Below the pieces are notes generated by a model. It saw only the letters and a program-made list of their open reading frames with translations. It searched no databases and was not told the DNA's origin. A program made the position numbers and the translations under genes. Source: Buttiauxella sp035271705 (GTDB lineage Bacteria; Pseudomonadota; Gammaproteobacteria; Enterobacterales; Enterobacteriaceae). From it: a DNA stretch of 64,000 nucleotides. Below are positions 52,320-61,256 of the stretch, piece after piece. The stretch spans positions 3,596 through 67,595 of the forward strand of contig NZ_DATERI010000217.1 of the NCBI RefSeq assembly GCF_035271705.1. Direction: 5' to 3'. Numbering within the stretch: position 1 is the stretch's first letter; every line of letters begins with the position of its first letter.

Positions 52320-52714
52320 GGCTATCTCCTTGAGATACAAGGTATTACTTGAGTGCTCCATGTCACTTTCGACGAAAATTCATCAAAGGCATAACTAAAA
52401 AGCATAGCAGATAGGTATGGCATTGTTGTTAATGATGGGTAACATAATCGCTCTGATTTCCTAACAATTTTGCCAGGTATTGTTGATTGTATGGCGATGT
52501 TCAAAGTTTAGAACGCGTGCAAGCGCGATACTACCTGGCCTTACCAAGACCTAACCGACCCTTTATACCCGTCGGCCTTCAGGCCGCAGGTGTGTTGGCT
52601 GTGTTCGCGCACCCGAATCACTTACTTATGTAAGCTCATCGGAATACGCTGCCTTGCCGCCCTCCTGCAACCCGAAACTCATTGGGTATTGATTATGAAA
52701 AAAGGAACGAAGAA
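52320..52714. other. talA-maeB divergent gap
   Basis: About 395 bases with no gene. The left ~240 bases are AT-rich and should hold the talA and maeB promoters. The right part is an ERIC element (52564-52690). No regulator site could be assigned with confidence. Confidence 0.5.
52564..52690. repeat. ERIC element directly upstream of maeB
   Basis: 127 bases from TATACCCGTCGGCCTTCAGG to CTGCAACCCGAAACTCATTG plus GGTAT, with central CTTACTTATGTAAGCTCATC. It ends about 24 bases before the maeB start codon, so it must lie in the maeB leader or promoter. Confidence 0.88.
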
Positions 52715-54994
52715 ATGGATGAACAACTGAAGCAAAGTGCCCTCGATTTTCACGAATTCCCCATTCCCGGAAAAATTCAGGTCTGCCCGACCAAACCACT
52801 GGCTACTCAACGTGATCTGGCATTGGCCTACTCTCCGGGTGTTGCGGCACCTTGTCTTGAGATAGAAAAAGACCCCCTTGCGGCCTACAAATATACGGCG
52901 CGCGGCAATCTGGTGGGTGTGATTTCTAACGGTACCGCGGTGCTAGGACTGGGCAATATCGGTGCGCTGGCCGGCAAGCCTGTTATGGAAGGTAAGGGTG
53001 TTCTGTTCAAGAAATTTGCCGGTATCGACGTGTTCGATATCGAAATCGATGAGATGGACCCAGACAAATTAATTAACATTATTGCGTCACTCGAGCCTAC
53101 TTTTGGCGGCATCAACTTAGAAGATATCAAAGCCCCAGAGTGTTTCTATATCGAGAAAACGCTGCGTGAACGCATGAACATTCCTGTGTTCCACGATGAC
53201 CAACACGGCACCGCGATTATCTGTACCGCGGCGGTGCTTAATGGTCTGCGTGTGGTTAAGAAAAATATTTCTGATATCCGCCTGGTGGTGTCCGGGGCAG
53301 GGGCTGCAAGTATCGCCTGTATGAATCTGCTGGTGGCATTGGGCATGCAGAAGCACAACATTGTGGTTTGCGATTCCAAGGGCGTTATCTACAAAGGCCG
53401 TGAAGAGAACATGGCGGAAACCAAAGCGGCTTACGCGGTGGAAGATAGCGGTAAACGCACCCTGGATGATGTCATTGAAGGTGCGGATATCTTCCTTGGC
53501 TGTTCCGGCCCGAAAGTGCTGACCCCAGATATGGTCAGGAAGATGGCGCGTGCTCCGCTGATTTTGGCGCTGGCAAATCCAGAGCCGGAAATTCTGCCAC
53601 CGCTGGCAAAAGAAGTGCGCCCGGATGCGATTATCTGCACCGGCCGTTCCGACTACCCCAATCAGGTGAACAACGTGCTGTGCTTCCCGTTCATCTTCCG
53701 TGGGGCGCTGGATGTGTGTGCCACGGCCATTAACGAAGAGATGAAATTGGCAGCGGTTCACGCGATTGCTGAACTGGCTCATGCTGAGCAAAGTGATGTA
53801 GTGGCTTCTGCTTATGGCGAAGAAGAGCTGACATTCGGCCCTGAGTACCTGATCCCTAAACCGTTCGATCCGCGTTTGATTGTGCAAATTGCCCCTGCGG
53901 TGGCGAAAGCGGCGATGGATTCGGGTGTCGCAACCCGCCCGATTAAGGATTTCGATGCTTATAAAGATAAGCTCACCGAATTCGTTTACAAAACCAACTT
54001 GTTCATGAAGCCGATTTTCTCCCAGGCGCGTTTGGATCCTAAGCGTGTGGTTCTGACAGAAGGCGAAGAAGCGCGTGTGCTGCATGCGACTCAGGAACTG
54101 GTTACTTTGGGCCTTGCGAAGCCAATTTTGATTGGTCGTCCGGCTGTTATCGAGATGCGTCTGAAGAAATTAGGTCTGCAAATTCGCGCCGGTATTGATT
54201 TCGAGATTGTGAATAACGAATCTGATCCGCGTTTCAAAGAGTACTGGAACGAGTACTACAACATCATGAAACGTCGCGGTATCACACAGGAACAGGCGCA
54301 GCGTGCGGTAATCAGCAACACTACGGTTATCGGTGCAATCATGGTTCATCGTGGCGAAGCGGATGCGATGATCTGTGGGACTGTCGGTGACTACCATGAG
54401 CACTTCGAGGTGGTTGAAAAGCTGTTTGGCTATCGTGAAGGGGTTAAAGCCGCGGGTGCTATGAACGCGCTGTTGCTGCCAAGCGGCAACACCTTTATTA
54501 CCGATACCTATGTAAACGACGATCCAACCCCGGAAGAGCTGACGGAAATCACGTTGCTTGCCGCAGAAACGGTGCGCCGTTTTGGTATCGAACCGAAGGT
54601 CGCGCTGTTGTCGCATTCCAACTACGGTTCTTCCGATTCTAAAGCCGCCTGCAAAATGCGCAAGACGCTGGAAATGGTTCGCGAACGTGCGCCAGAGCTG
54701 GAAATCGATGGTGAGATGCATGGTGATGCAGCATTGGTGGAAAGTATTCGCCACGAACGTATGCCAGACAGCCCGCTGAAAGGTTCTGCAAATATCCTGA
54801 TTATGCCGAACGTTGAAGCCGCACGTATTAGTTACAACTTACTGCGTGTTTCCAGCTCAGAAGGGGTGACAGTCGGGCCAGTATTGATGGGCGTGGCGAA
54901 ACCGGTGCATGTGTTAACACCGATTGCGTCTGTTCGTCGTATTGTGAATATGGTGGCGCTGGCGGTCGTGGAAGCGCAGACCGTTCCGTTGTAA
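52715..54994 (+). CDS. maeB: NADP-dependent malic enzyme MaeB
   Basis: 759 residues from ATG 52715 (AAGGA site; E. coli 759). The N-terminal ~420 residues form the malic enzyme domain (LALAYSPGVAAPCLEI, NVPVFHDDQHGTAII-like, VVSGAGAASIACMNLLV). The C-terminal ~330 residues are a phosphotransacetylase-like regulatory domain (SGNTFITDTYVN, GPVLMGVAKPVHVL). It decarboxylates malate to pyruvate with NADPH and is inhibited by acetyl-CoA. Confidence 0.96.
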   Translation: MDEQLKQSALDFHEFPIPGKIQVCPTKPLATQRDLALAYSPGVAAPCLEIEKDPLAAYKYTARGNLVGVISNGTAVLGLGNIGALAGKPVMEGKGVLFKKFAGIDVFDIEIDEMDPDKLINIIASLEPTFGGINLEDIKAPECFYIEKTLRERMNIPVFHDDQHGTAIICTAAVLNGLRVVKKNISDIRLVVSGAGAASIACMNLLVALGMQKHNIVVCDSKGVIYKGREENMAETKAAYAVEDSGKRTLDDVIEGADIFLGCSGPKVLTPDMVRKMARAPLILALANPEPEILPPLAKEVRPDAIICTGRSDYPNQVNNVLCFPFIFRGALDVCATAINEEMKLAAVHAIAELAHAEQSDVVASAYGEEELTFGPEYLIPKPFDPRLIVQIAPAVAKAAMDSGVATRPIKDFDAYKDKLTEFVYKTNLFMKPIFSQARLDPKRVVLTEGEEARVLHATQELVTLGLAKPILIGRPAVIEMRLKKLGLQIRAGIDFEIVNNESDPRFKEYWNEYYNIMKRRGITQEQAQRAVISNTTVIGAIMVHRGEADAMICGTVGDYHEHFEVVEKLFGYREGVKAAGAMNALLLPSGNTFITDTYVNDDPTPEELTEITLLAAETVRRFGIEPKVALLSHSNYGSSDSKAACKMRKTLEMVRERAPELEIDGEMHGDAALVESIRHERMPDSPLKGSANILIMPNVEAARISYNLLRVSSSEGVTVGPVLMGVAKPVHVLTPIASVRRIVNMVALAVVEAQTVPL

Positions 54995-55011
54995 TTGAGT
55001 CGCTAAATTAC

Positions 55012-55051
55012 ACGTAAAATCCTGCCAAAAGATCTGGGCAGGATTTTACGT
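55012..55051. terminator. Terminator between maeB and the adhesin gene
   Basis: A 15-bp perfect stem (ACGTAAAATCCTGCC and its complement) with a ten-base loop starts 17 bases after the maeB stop. AT-rich stem ends allow function in both directions. Confidence 0.85.
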
Positions 55052-55096
55052 TAAAGGGGTGGCCTGGCGAGGGAAAGTGGCAATGGGGTGCTCCCT

Positions 55097-56242
55097 CTAC
55101 ATTTGTGTCGTCAATGTCAGGTGCAAGGTACCGGTATAATGCCCTGCGGTTTTACTGGTGATAGCGAATTCAGGCGTGGTAAAGCGTAGCGCTGTTGGGA
55201 CACACAATACAGCTTCAGGAATACCAGGCAGATGCACTGAACGCAACGGTACGCTGGAGATATCTGTCGCCACGTAATTTTGCCAGTTGTCCAAAGCCAC
55301 ATAGCTTCTTGACGAGAGATCTAATATCTCAAGTTTATAGTCGATACGGTTGGGATCGTCAGTTTTGCCATCGTGATAAACAGAAAAAAGACCATAAGCA
55401 CGTCCAGGCAGGCCATCGTAATCATCTTTAGGGGAAAGAATAAATTGGCTGCTGTTGGCGTTATAACCGTCATAGAGACACAGGTCGAGGGTGGCACTGC
55501 CGCTTAATTTAACACCGCTGCCAGTGGTGCCGGGCAATGGCCGAAGATTTAAATCAACCTGTGGAGTCGCAGCACCAAAGTCAGGGATGTAAATTTGTTG
55601 GTTATTTGTATCCGAAACATTCAGGGTGATCGCTGCGTGCCAGTCTGCGAGCTTAATTTTCGGATCCCATTGCATTAAGCTCATTTTGACGTCGGCCTGC
55701 CATATTCCGCCAACGGGTATTTTGCTCAACTCCTGGGCTGGTATTGAAAGCGTGAGCTGTGATTCATCGTTAACGTGCGAACTATAACAGTTCATTTCAT
55801 TAGCCGCATAAACCTGGTAAGGCCCGCCAATCACACCCGAACCGGAGCATCCATTCCCGGTGTTATCGAGGATATTATGAAAGCCTTCCAAATTAATAAC
55901 CTGAGTTAAACCACTTCGTTTCTCGGTAAAAATAAGCGGAATCGATGTTTTTCCCGATTTTACTCCTGTCACTGAAGTGCTGCACTGGCCAGTGGCTGGG
56001 CTCGAACTGGACAGACAAACCCAAGTATTCCGGCCCCATAGTTGGTCATTATCGGTATCGTACCCTCCGCTTTCATTGGTCCAGATGGCAACACTTTGCG
56101 GCTGACTGGATTTGTCAAAAGTTAACTCTACCTGCGTGTCGCGCCCGGTAGGTTCTACGCGAGTGGCATTGACTTGCCCGCAATAAAGAATGAAAAGCAA
56201 AACCAGCGAAATGCAGTCTACAATCAGTTTACGGTAGGCCAT
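55097..56242 (-). CDS. CfaE/CblD-family fimbrial tip adhesin, apparently orphan
   Basis: 381 residues with a signal peptide (LIVDCISLVLLFILYCGQVNA). Its length and pattern resemble the CfaE/CblD minor tip adhesins of class 5 (alpha) fimbriae: a start like TRVEPTGRDTQVELTFDKS, paired cysteines (WVCLSSSSPATGQCS, NGCSGSG...MNCYSS, LDLCLYDGY...AVLCVP), and an all-beta C-terminal domain. No chaperone, usher or major pilin gene lies beside it, so it must either use a remote system or be a remnant. It sits where E. coli has the eut operon. Confidence 0.7.
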   Translation of the reverse strand: MAYRKLIVDCISLVLLFILYCGQVNATRVEPTGRDTQVELTFDKSSQPQSVAIWTNESGGYDTDNDQLWGRNTWVCLSSSSPATGQCSTSVTGVKSGKTSIPLIFTEKRSGLTQVINLEGFHNILDNTGNGCSGSGVIGGPYQVYAANEMNCYSSHVNDESQLTLSIPAQELSKIPVGGIWQADVKMSLMQWDPKIKLADWHAAITLNVSDTNNQQIYIPDFGAATPQVDLNLRPLPGTTGSGVKLSGSATLDLCLYDGYNANSSQFILSPKDDYDGLPGRAYGLFSVYHDGKTDDPNRIDYKLEILDLSSRSYVALDNWQNYVATDISSVPLRSVHLPGIPEAVLCVPTALRFTTPEFAITSKTAGHYTGTLHLTLTTQM

Positions 56243-56631
56243 ATCTGCCCTATTTTTTAATAAGATGAATAATTTATATTAAGAATAGGTCTGATTTTCA
56301 CTTCTTACCGTTTTTACATTTGCGTAGGAAGAGAGCAAAAGCGGATATCCGGATATTCTTATCCACTCAACAGGGTCCTATCAAAAAGATAAAATAGATC
56401 CTATTGGTTCGCTATGCGTTAATTCTGACGGTGTTGATGAGAATAGATTATGGTATTTATGTTTTCTTGGTGAATGACAGCCAGATACTTATCATCGCGC
56501 AATAGAAAAGTGCCAAAATAGTTTATCCCGAACCCATAAAGAGTTGATGAACGATGTCTGGCTAAGTTTAGGTGTCGTTGGGTGCACAATGTTATAGGTG
56601 CTGTGGAGTTTTTTTATTCGCTAACGACAGG
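56243..56631. other. AT-rich gap between adhesin and hemF
   Basis: 389 bases with markedly high AT. No gene with start and ribosome site was recognised. It presumably contains the adhesin promoter and the end of the hemF transcript. It may be residue of the event that replaced the eut region. Confidence 0.45.
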
Positions 56632-57534
56632 TTAAATCCAATCACGCACCCGAATAAATTCGCTCAAGGCAGCTTCCGGGCTACCTTCTTCTGGCTGATA
56701 GCTATACTCCCAACGCACCAGTGGCGGCATCGACATTAAAATCGACTCCGTGCGCCCACCGGTCTGCAAACCAAACAGCGTTCCGCGATCCCACACCAGA
56801 TTAAACTCGACATAACGGCCTCGGCGGTAGAGCTGGAAGTCGCGCTCGCGCTCACCCCATGGCAATGTTTTACGGCGCTCGACAATCGGCAAATACGCCG
56901 CCAGATAACCGTTACCGACCGCTTGCATAAAGTTAAAGCAATAATCGAAATCTGGCGTGTTCAGATCGTCAAAGAACAAGCCGCCAATGCCGCGCTGCTC
57001 ATTGCGATGCTTAATAAAGAAGTAATCGTCACACCATTTTTTGTAACGCGGGAAAACGTCATCACCAAATGGCTGGCACAGCTCACGCGCCGTTTTATGC
57101 CAGTGAATCGCATCTTCTTCAAAACCGTAAAACGGCGTTAAATCAAAACCCCCGCCGAACCACCACACGGGTTCACAGCCCGGCTTTTGGGCAATAAAAA
57201 AGCGCACGTTGGCGTGGCTGGTGGGTACGTAAGGATTGAGCGGATGCACCACTAACGACACGCCCATCGCTTCAAAGCTACGCCCAGCAAGTTCCGGGCG
57301 ATGTGCTGTCGCTGAGGCGGGCATTGCGTCGCCATGCACATGGGAGAAATTCACGCCAGCTTGTTCAAAAATAGTCCCACCGCGTAATACACGGCTGCGT
57401 CCGCCACCGCCACCTTCGCGCTGCCAGCTATCTTCTTCAAACGCGGCACCGTCAACGGCGCTGAGTTGCTGACAAATGGTGTCCTGCAGTTGCAGCAGGA
57501 ATTGTTTTACGGCGTGAATATCAGGCGTGTTCAT
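56632..57534 (-). CDS. hemF: Oxygen-dependent coproporphyrinogen III oxidase HemF
   Basis: 300 residues from ATG 57534 (E. coli 299); an in-frame TTG at 57543 that overlaps amiA is the alternative. Conserved HemF segments: SRVLRGGTIFEQAGVNFSHV, NPYVPTSHANVRFF, WWFGGGFDLTPFY, GRYVEFNLVWDRGTLFGLQT, and GGRTESILMS. It oxidatively decarboxylates coproporphyrinogen III in heme synthesis. It follows amiA as in E. coli. Confidence 0.96.
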   Translation of the reverse strand: MNTPDIHAVKQFLLQLQDTICQQLSAVDGAAFEEDSWQREGGGGGRSRVLRGGTIFEQAGVNFSHVHGDAMPASATAHRPELAGRSFEAMGVSLVVHPLNPYVPTSHANVRFFIAQKPGCEPVWWFGGGFDLTPFYGFEEDAIHWHKTARELCQPFGDDVFPRYKKWCDDYFFIKHRNEQRGIGGLFFDDLNTPDFDYCFNFMQAVGNGYLAAYLPIVERRKTLPWGERERDFQLYRRGRYVEFNLVWDRGTLFGLQTGGRTESILMSMPPLVRWEYSYQPEEGSPEAALSEFIRVRDWI

Positions 57535-57539
57535 AGGTT

Positions 57540-58412
57540 TCAACGTTTTTTACTGTGAGCTTTTTGGTTATCAAACCAATTGAAGTAGCTAATGATACCA
57601 GAGGCAATCGCATTTGCGATTTTTTGGCGGAACGCGGTAGTGCCAAGCAACTTCTCTTCACCGGGATTGGTAATAAACGACGTCTCAACTAACACCGATG
57701 GAATCGACGGCGATTTCAGCACCACAAACGCGGCTTGTTCGGTGCTGCGGCTGTGGAGTTTATGCACCGGTTTTATCTGCTTGAGGATATGCGACCCCAG
57801 CGTCAGGCTGTTTTTGATAGTATCGGTTTGCACCAGATCGAACAGAACCTGTTGTAGGTATTGATCTTTGTGTTTCACTTTACTGCCAGCCACGTCATCG
57901 GCGGCGTTTTCTTTATCAGAAAGATATTTCGCCATCGCACTACTGGCACCCCGATTGGAAAGGGCAAAAACCGACGCACCGGCAGCCGTAGGGCTGGTAA
58001 ATCCATCGGCATGAATCGACATAAACAAATCGGCGCCATGTTTATGGGCGATTTCTACGCGATCATACAGTGGGATAAATTCGTCACCGGTACGTGTGAG
58101 TTTGGCGTCTATTCCCTGGCTTCTTAATATGTTACGCACATTCTTAGCGACGGCCAGTACGACATGTTTCTCTTTCGATCCATTATGCCCAATCGCACCG
58201 GTATCAATGCCGCCGTGGCCTGGGTCGAGCATCACCACCCGACGAGCACCCGACTTCTTGGTCGGTTTACTGTGGTTAGTGGTGGTTTTGAGAGGTTTGG
58301 TCTCAGAGTTAGCCAAAGCCTTGTTTACACCCGTTAACGTTAGGGCAGCCAATCCAGTAAGCAGTAACTGGCGGCGGGTAGTTAAATGCGTCAGTGATTT
58401 AATTTTGCTCAT
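57540..58412 (-). CDS. amiA: N-acetylmuramoyl-L-alanine amidase AmiA
   Basis: 290 residues (E. coli 289). Twin-arginine signal TRRQLLLTGLAALTL near the N-terminus for Tat export. Amidase_3 zinc domain with MLDPGHGGIDTGAIG, ...DRVEIAHKHGADLFMSIHADG, and VLVETSFITNPGEE; an EnvC-regulated helix with the ENAADDVAG segment. It cleaves peptide from septal murein during cell separation. Probably cotranscribed with hemF. Confidence 0.96.
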   Translation of the reverse strand: MSKIKSLTHLTTRRQLLLTGLAALTLTGVNKALANSETKPLKTTTNHSKPTKKSGARRVVMLDPGHGGIDTGAIGHNGSKEKHVVLAVAKNVRNILRSQGIDAKLTRTGDEFIPLYDRVEIAHKHGADLFMSIHADGFTSPTAAGASVFALSNRGASSAMAKYLSDKENAADDVAGSKVKHKDQYLQQVLFDLVQTDTIKNSLTLGSHILKQIKPVHKLHSRSTEQAAFVVLKSPSIPSVLVETSFITNPGEEKLLGTTAFRQKIANAIASGIISYFNWFDNQKAHSKKR

Positions 58413-58740
58413 GTGGCTAGTTTTTTATCTTTAAAATTGCAGATAGGCATTTATAGCGTATCGGTAAAGGGTAAACGACAAGCATTTTCCTGAAATGATT
58501 ATACCCGTCATGCTTCAAGCTGCTGGTGCGCTGGCGGCGCTTACTCACCCGAATCACTGACTCATGTCAGCTCCGCGGGACTCGCTTTCATGCCATCTTC
58601 CCGCAACTCGAATTATTTTGGGTATCTTTTTCATTTCTAAAAATTAATGAGTGGGTAGTATGCCATTTTTTAGCTGCTTATTGGCGAAATGGTCACTTAC
58701 CTTCATAATCACTCTTTTATACTTTCAGGTGGCTAATTCC
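58413..58740. other. amiA-ypeA divergent gap
   Basis: 328 bases holding an ERIC element (58500-58625) and promoter sequence on both sides. An open frame extends 30 codons upstream of ypeA, but without homology. Confidence 0.5.
58500..58625. repeat. ERIC element, full length
   Basis: TATACCCGTCATGCTTCAAG to CAACTCGAATTATTTTGGGT, with central CTGACTCATGTCAGCTCCGC; 126 bases between amiA and ypeA. Confidence 0.9.
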
Positions 58741-59166
58741 ATGGAAATACGTGTTTTTCGCCAGGATGATTTCGAAGAAGTCATTACACTTTGGGAACGT
58801 TGCGACTTACTGCGTCCGTGGAACGATCCTGAAATGGATATTGAACGTAAACTTAATCATGACGCGGATTTGTTCTTAGTGGCTGAAGTGGGTGGTGAAG
58901 TGGTTGGCTCATTGATGGGCGGCTATGACGGGCACCGTGGCTCCGCTTATTATCTCGGTGTACATCCAGAATATCGTGGTCGTGGCATCGCCAACGCGTT
59001 GCTCAGTCGTCTGGAGAAAAAGCTTATCGCGCGCGGTTGCCCAAAAATTCATATCATGGTGCGTGAAGAAAACGACCTGGTGATTGGCATGTACGAACGC
59101 CTTGAATACGAGCAGCAAGATGTGGTGCTACTCGGCAAGCGTCTGATTGAAGACCAAGAATATTAA
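58741..59166 (+). CDS. ypeA: GNAT acetyltransferase YpeA
   Basis: 141 residues from ATG 58741, the E. coli length. GNAT fold: EIRVFRQDDFEEVITLWERC at the N-terminus, acetyl-CoA loop GVHPEYRGRGIANALLSRLE, and MYERLEYEQQ. Substrate unknown. Its TAA overlaps the yfeZ ATG by one base. Confidence 0.93.
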   Translation: MEIRVFRQDDFEEVITLWERCDLLRPWNDPEMDIERKLNHDADLFLVAEVGGEVVGSLMGGYDGHRGSAYYLGVHPEYRGRGIANALLSRLEKKLIARGCPKIHIMVREENDLVIGMYERLEYEQQDVVLLGKRLIEDQEY

Positions 59167-59612
59167 TGTCTTATCTGTATCCACCGTCGGATTACGACAC
59201 CCACGGTAATCTCAAAACACCCATTTTATTTTGGTGCATCCTCCTATTGCAGGCGCGAACCTGGTTTGTACTCGTGTTGGCGGCGGCATCGAGCCAGCAG
59301 GGGGATGCCATTCTCGGTGCGTTTTACCCAGACCGGGATACTTTTTGGTTTGGGTTACTGCCCGGTATTCCTGCAGCACTGGCATTTATGATGAGTGGCC
59401 GCCGTCATTTACACCCTCGTTTATGGGCGACGTGGCGCTGGGTACTGGTTGCTGCACAAGGTGTCGTTTTAGCCTGGCAACTGCTGCTGTTATGGCAGGG
59501 CGAGGCGCTAACAGGCGTGACATTGTCGCTGCTGATGGCTGATATCTTTGCTTTGTGGTGGTTGTGTCGCAGCCGCCGTTTACGCGATTACTTCACGCTT
59601 AGCTGTGAATAA
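59166..59612 (+). CDS. yfeZ: Inner membrane protein YfeZ (DUF2919)
   Basis: 148 residues with four predicted membrane segments (ILFWCILLLQARTWFVLVLA, FGLLPGIPAALAFM, WVLVAAQGVVLAWQLLLL, LSLLMADIFALWWL). It starts with YPPSDYDTHGNLK, typical of the family. Function unknown; translationally coupled to ypeA. Confidence 0.9.
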   Translation: MSYLYPPSDYDTHGNLKTPILFWCILLLQARTWFVLVLAAASSQQGDAILGAFYPDRDTFWFGLLPGIPAALAFMMSGRRHLHPRLWATWRWVLVAAQGVVLAWQLLLLWQGEALTGVTLSLLMADIFALWWLCRSRRLRDYFTLSCE

Positions 59613-59676
59613 CCTGGCACTTTTGGGAAAGTTTGTACTCCAAAGCGCGTACTCATGCTTAATAAAGGAATTTCTG

Positions 59677-60252
59677 ATGAAAACACTGCGCCTGATGTTA
59701 TTAGGGTTGCCACTGGTTTTAAGCGGCTGTTCGACGCTGTCTGCGGTCAACTGGTCTGCGGCAAATCCAATGAACTGGTTTGGTTCGTCGCTTGAAGTGA
59801 GCGAGCAAGGTGTGGGTGAGTTAACTTCAAGCACGCCAATGGATGAAAAAGCGGTCAGCAGTGCATTGAACGATAACTACCGTCTGCGCAGTGGTATGAA
59901 AACCGATAACGGCGAAATAGTGCGTTTCTATGAAGCAATGACTGACAAAACGGTGATGGTGGTTGTTAACGGCGAAAAAGGCACAGTTAGCCGTGTAGAT
60001 GTCATGGATAGCGATATTGAAACCGATAGTGGTGTCAAAATTGGCACCACGTTCAGCACCCTGTATGACAAAGCGTTTGGCTCATGTGTCAAAGCCAGCG
60101 GTGATGACAGCGACAGCGTTGAGTGCAAGGCAGCAGACAGCCAACATATTAGTTATCTGTTTAGCGGCCAATGGCATGGCGCACAGGAATTGATGCCGTC
60201 TGACGACACGCTCAAAAACTGGAAAATCAGCAAAATTATCTGGCGCCGATAA
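59677..60252 (+). CDS. yfeY: DUF1131 lipoprotein YfeY
   Basis: 191 residues from ATG 59677 (AAAGGAA site). Lipobox LVLSGC (Cys ~19), then SAVNWSAANPMNWFGSSLEVSEQGVGELTS, a RpoE-regulated lipoprotein family in E. coli of unknown function. Conserved order ypeA-yfeZ-yfeY-yfeX. Confidence 0.92.
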   Translation: MKTLRLMLLGLPLVLSGCSTLSAVNWSAANPMNWFGSSLEVSEQGVGELTSSTPMDEKAVSSALNDNYRLRSGMKTDNGEIVRFYEAMTDKTVMVVVNGEKGTVSRVDVMDSDIETDSGVKIGTTFSTLYDKAFGSCVKASGDDSDSVECKAADSQHISYLFSGQWHGAQELMPSDDTLKNWKISKIIWRR

Positions 60253-60318
60253 AAATTAACCCAGGGTTTGCGTCTTCTCAAGAAGGCGTGGCCGTAATTG
60301 GGTATTATGAAGGGATAA

Positions 60319-60346
60319 ACGCCACGTCGAGTGGCGTGTTTTTTTT
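60319..60346 (+). terminator. Terminator-like hairpin abutting the yfeX ribosome site
   Basis: A 7-bp perfect stem ACGCCAC/GTGGCGT with a five-base loop, followed by GTTTTTTTT. The T run ends one base before the AGGAGG ribosome binding site of yfeX. It ends yfeY transcripts and may also attenuate yfeX. Confidence 0.75.
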
Positions 60347-60356
60347 AGGAGGATTC

Positions 60357-61256
60357 ATGTCTGATGTTCAATCTGGCGTTCTGCCGGAACATTGCCGCGC
60401 CGCCGTTTGGCTGGAAGCGAGTTTTCAGGGCGATTTCGATGCGCTTCGTCAAGGCTGCAAAATCTTTAATCAGTCGCTAACGACATTCCAGGAAAAATTC
60501 CCTGAGGCGCATTTAGGCGCGGTAGTGGCGTTTGGTCATGACCTGTGGCGCGATTTAAGTGGTGGCGAAGGTGCTCCAGAGCTGAAAAACTTTACCCCAT
60601 TAGGTAAAGGCCTGGCGCCAGCCACTCAGCATGATGTGATGATCCACATCCTGTCCCTGCGTCATGATGTGAATTTCTCTGTGGCGCAAGCTGCACTTGC
60701 CGCATTCGGCGATGCTCTGAAAATCGAAGAGGAAATACACGGTTTCCGTTGGGTTGAAGACCGTGACCTGAGCGGTTTTGTCGATGGTACTGAAAACCCG
60801 CAGGGTGAAGAAACGCGTCGTGCAGTTGCCGTGATTAATGAAGGTGTCGATGCTGGTGGCAGCTATGTGTTTGTGCAGCGTTGGGAGCACAATCTGAAAC
60901 AGCTTAACCGCATGAGCGTGAGTGATCAGGAAATGATCATGGGGCGCACCAAAGAAGCCAACGAAGAGATTGATGGTGACGAGCGTCCGGAAACTTCGCA
61001 CCTCAGCCGTGTTGATCTGAAAGAGAACGGTAAAGGCCTGAAGATTCTGCGCCAGAGCCTGCCGTACGGTACTGCCAGCGGCCCACATGGTCTTTACTTC
61101 ATCGCTTATTGCGCGCGTTTGCATAACATCGAACAGCAATTGTTAAGTATGTTTGGCGAAACTGACGGTAAGCGCGACGGTATGTTGCGTTTTACCAAGC
61201 CAGTGACCGGCGGCTATTACTTTGCACCGTCTGTGGACAAGCTGTTAAGCCTGTAA
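60357..61256 (+). CDS. yfeX: DyP-type heme peroxidase YfeX
   Basis: 299 residues from ATG 60357, the E. coli length, with an AGGAGG site. Dye-decolourising peroxidase: distal Asp143 in GFVDGTENP, proximal His215 in ETSHLSRVD, and YCARLHNIEQQLLSMFG near the C-terminus. Cytoplasmic, proposed to oxidise porphyrinogens; a claimed deferrochelatase role is disputed. The ucpA gene that follows in E. coli is absent. Confidence 0.95.
   Translation: MSDVQSGVLPEHCRAAVWLEASFQGDFDALRQGCKIFNQSLTTFQEKFPEAHLGAVVAFGHDLWRDLSGGEGAPELKNFTPLGKGLAPATQHDVMIHILSLRHDVNFSVAQAALAAFGDALKIEEEIHGFRWVEDRDLSGFVDGTENPQGEETRRAVAVINEGVDAGGSYVFVQRWEHNLKQLNRMSVSDQEMIMGRTKEANEEIDGDERPETSHLSRVDLKENGKGLKILRQSLPYGTASGPHGLYFIAYCARLHNIEQQLLSMFGETDGKRDGMLRFTKPVTGGYYFAPSVDKLLSL

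Noticed and set aside
53117..54085. 322-codon open frame on the minus strand opposite maeB
   Set aside because: It lies entirely inside the well-supported maeB coding sequence, has a low-complexity His/Arg/Gln-rich translation typical of antisense shadow frames, and has no ribosome site or known family.
56327..56489. Roughly 50-codon open stretch upstream of the adhesin gene (reading ...DENRLWYLCFLGE)
   Set aside because: No start codon or ribosome site and no recognisable family; could be chance in AT-rich DNA. Left as part of the gap.
58651..58740. 30-codon N-terminal extension of ypeA
   Set aside because: Homology and length agreement begin at the ATG at 58741; the extension is hydrophobic but unmatched in the family.
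60600..61139. 179-codon open frame opposite yfeX
   Set aside because: Antisense to conserved yfeX codons; no support.
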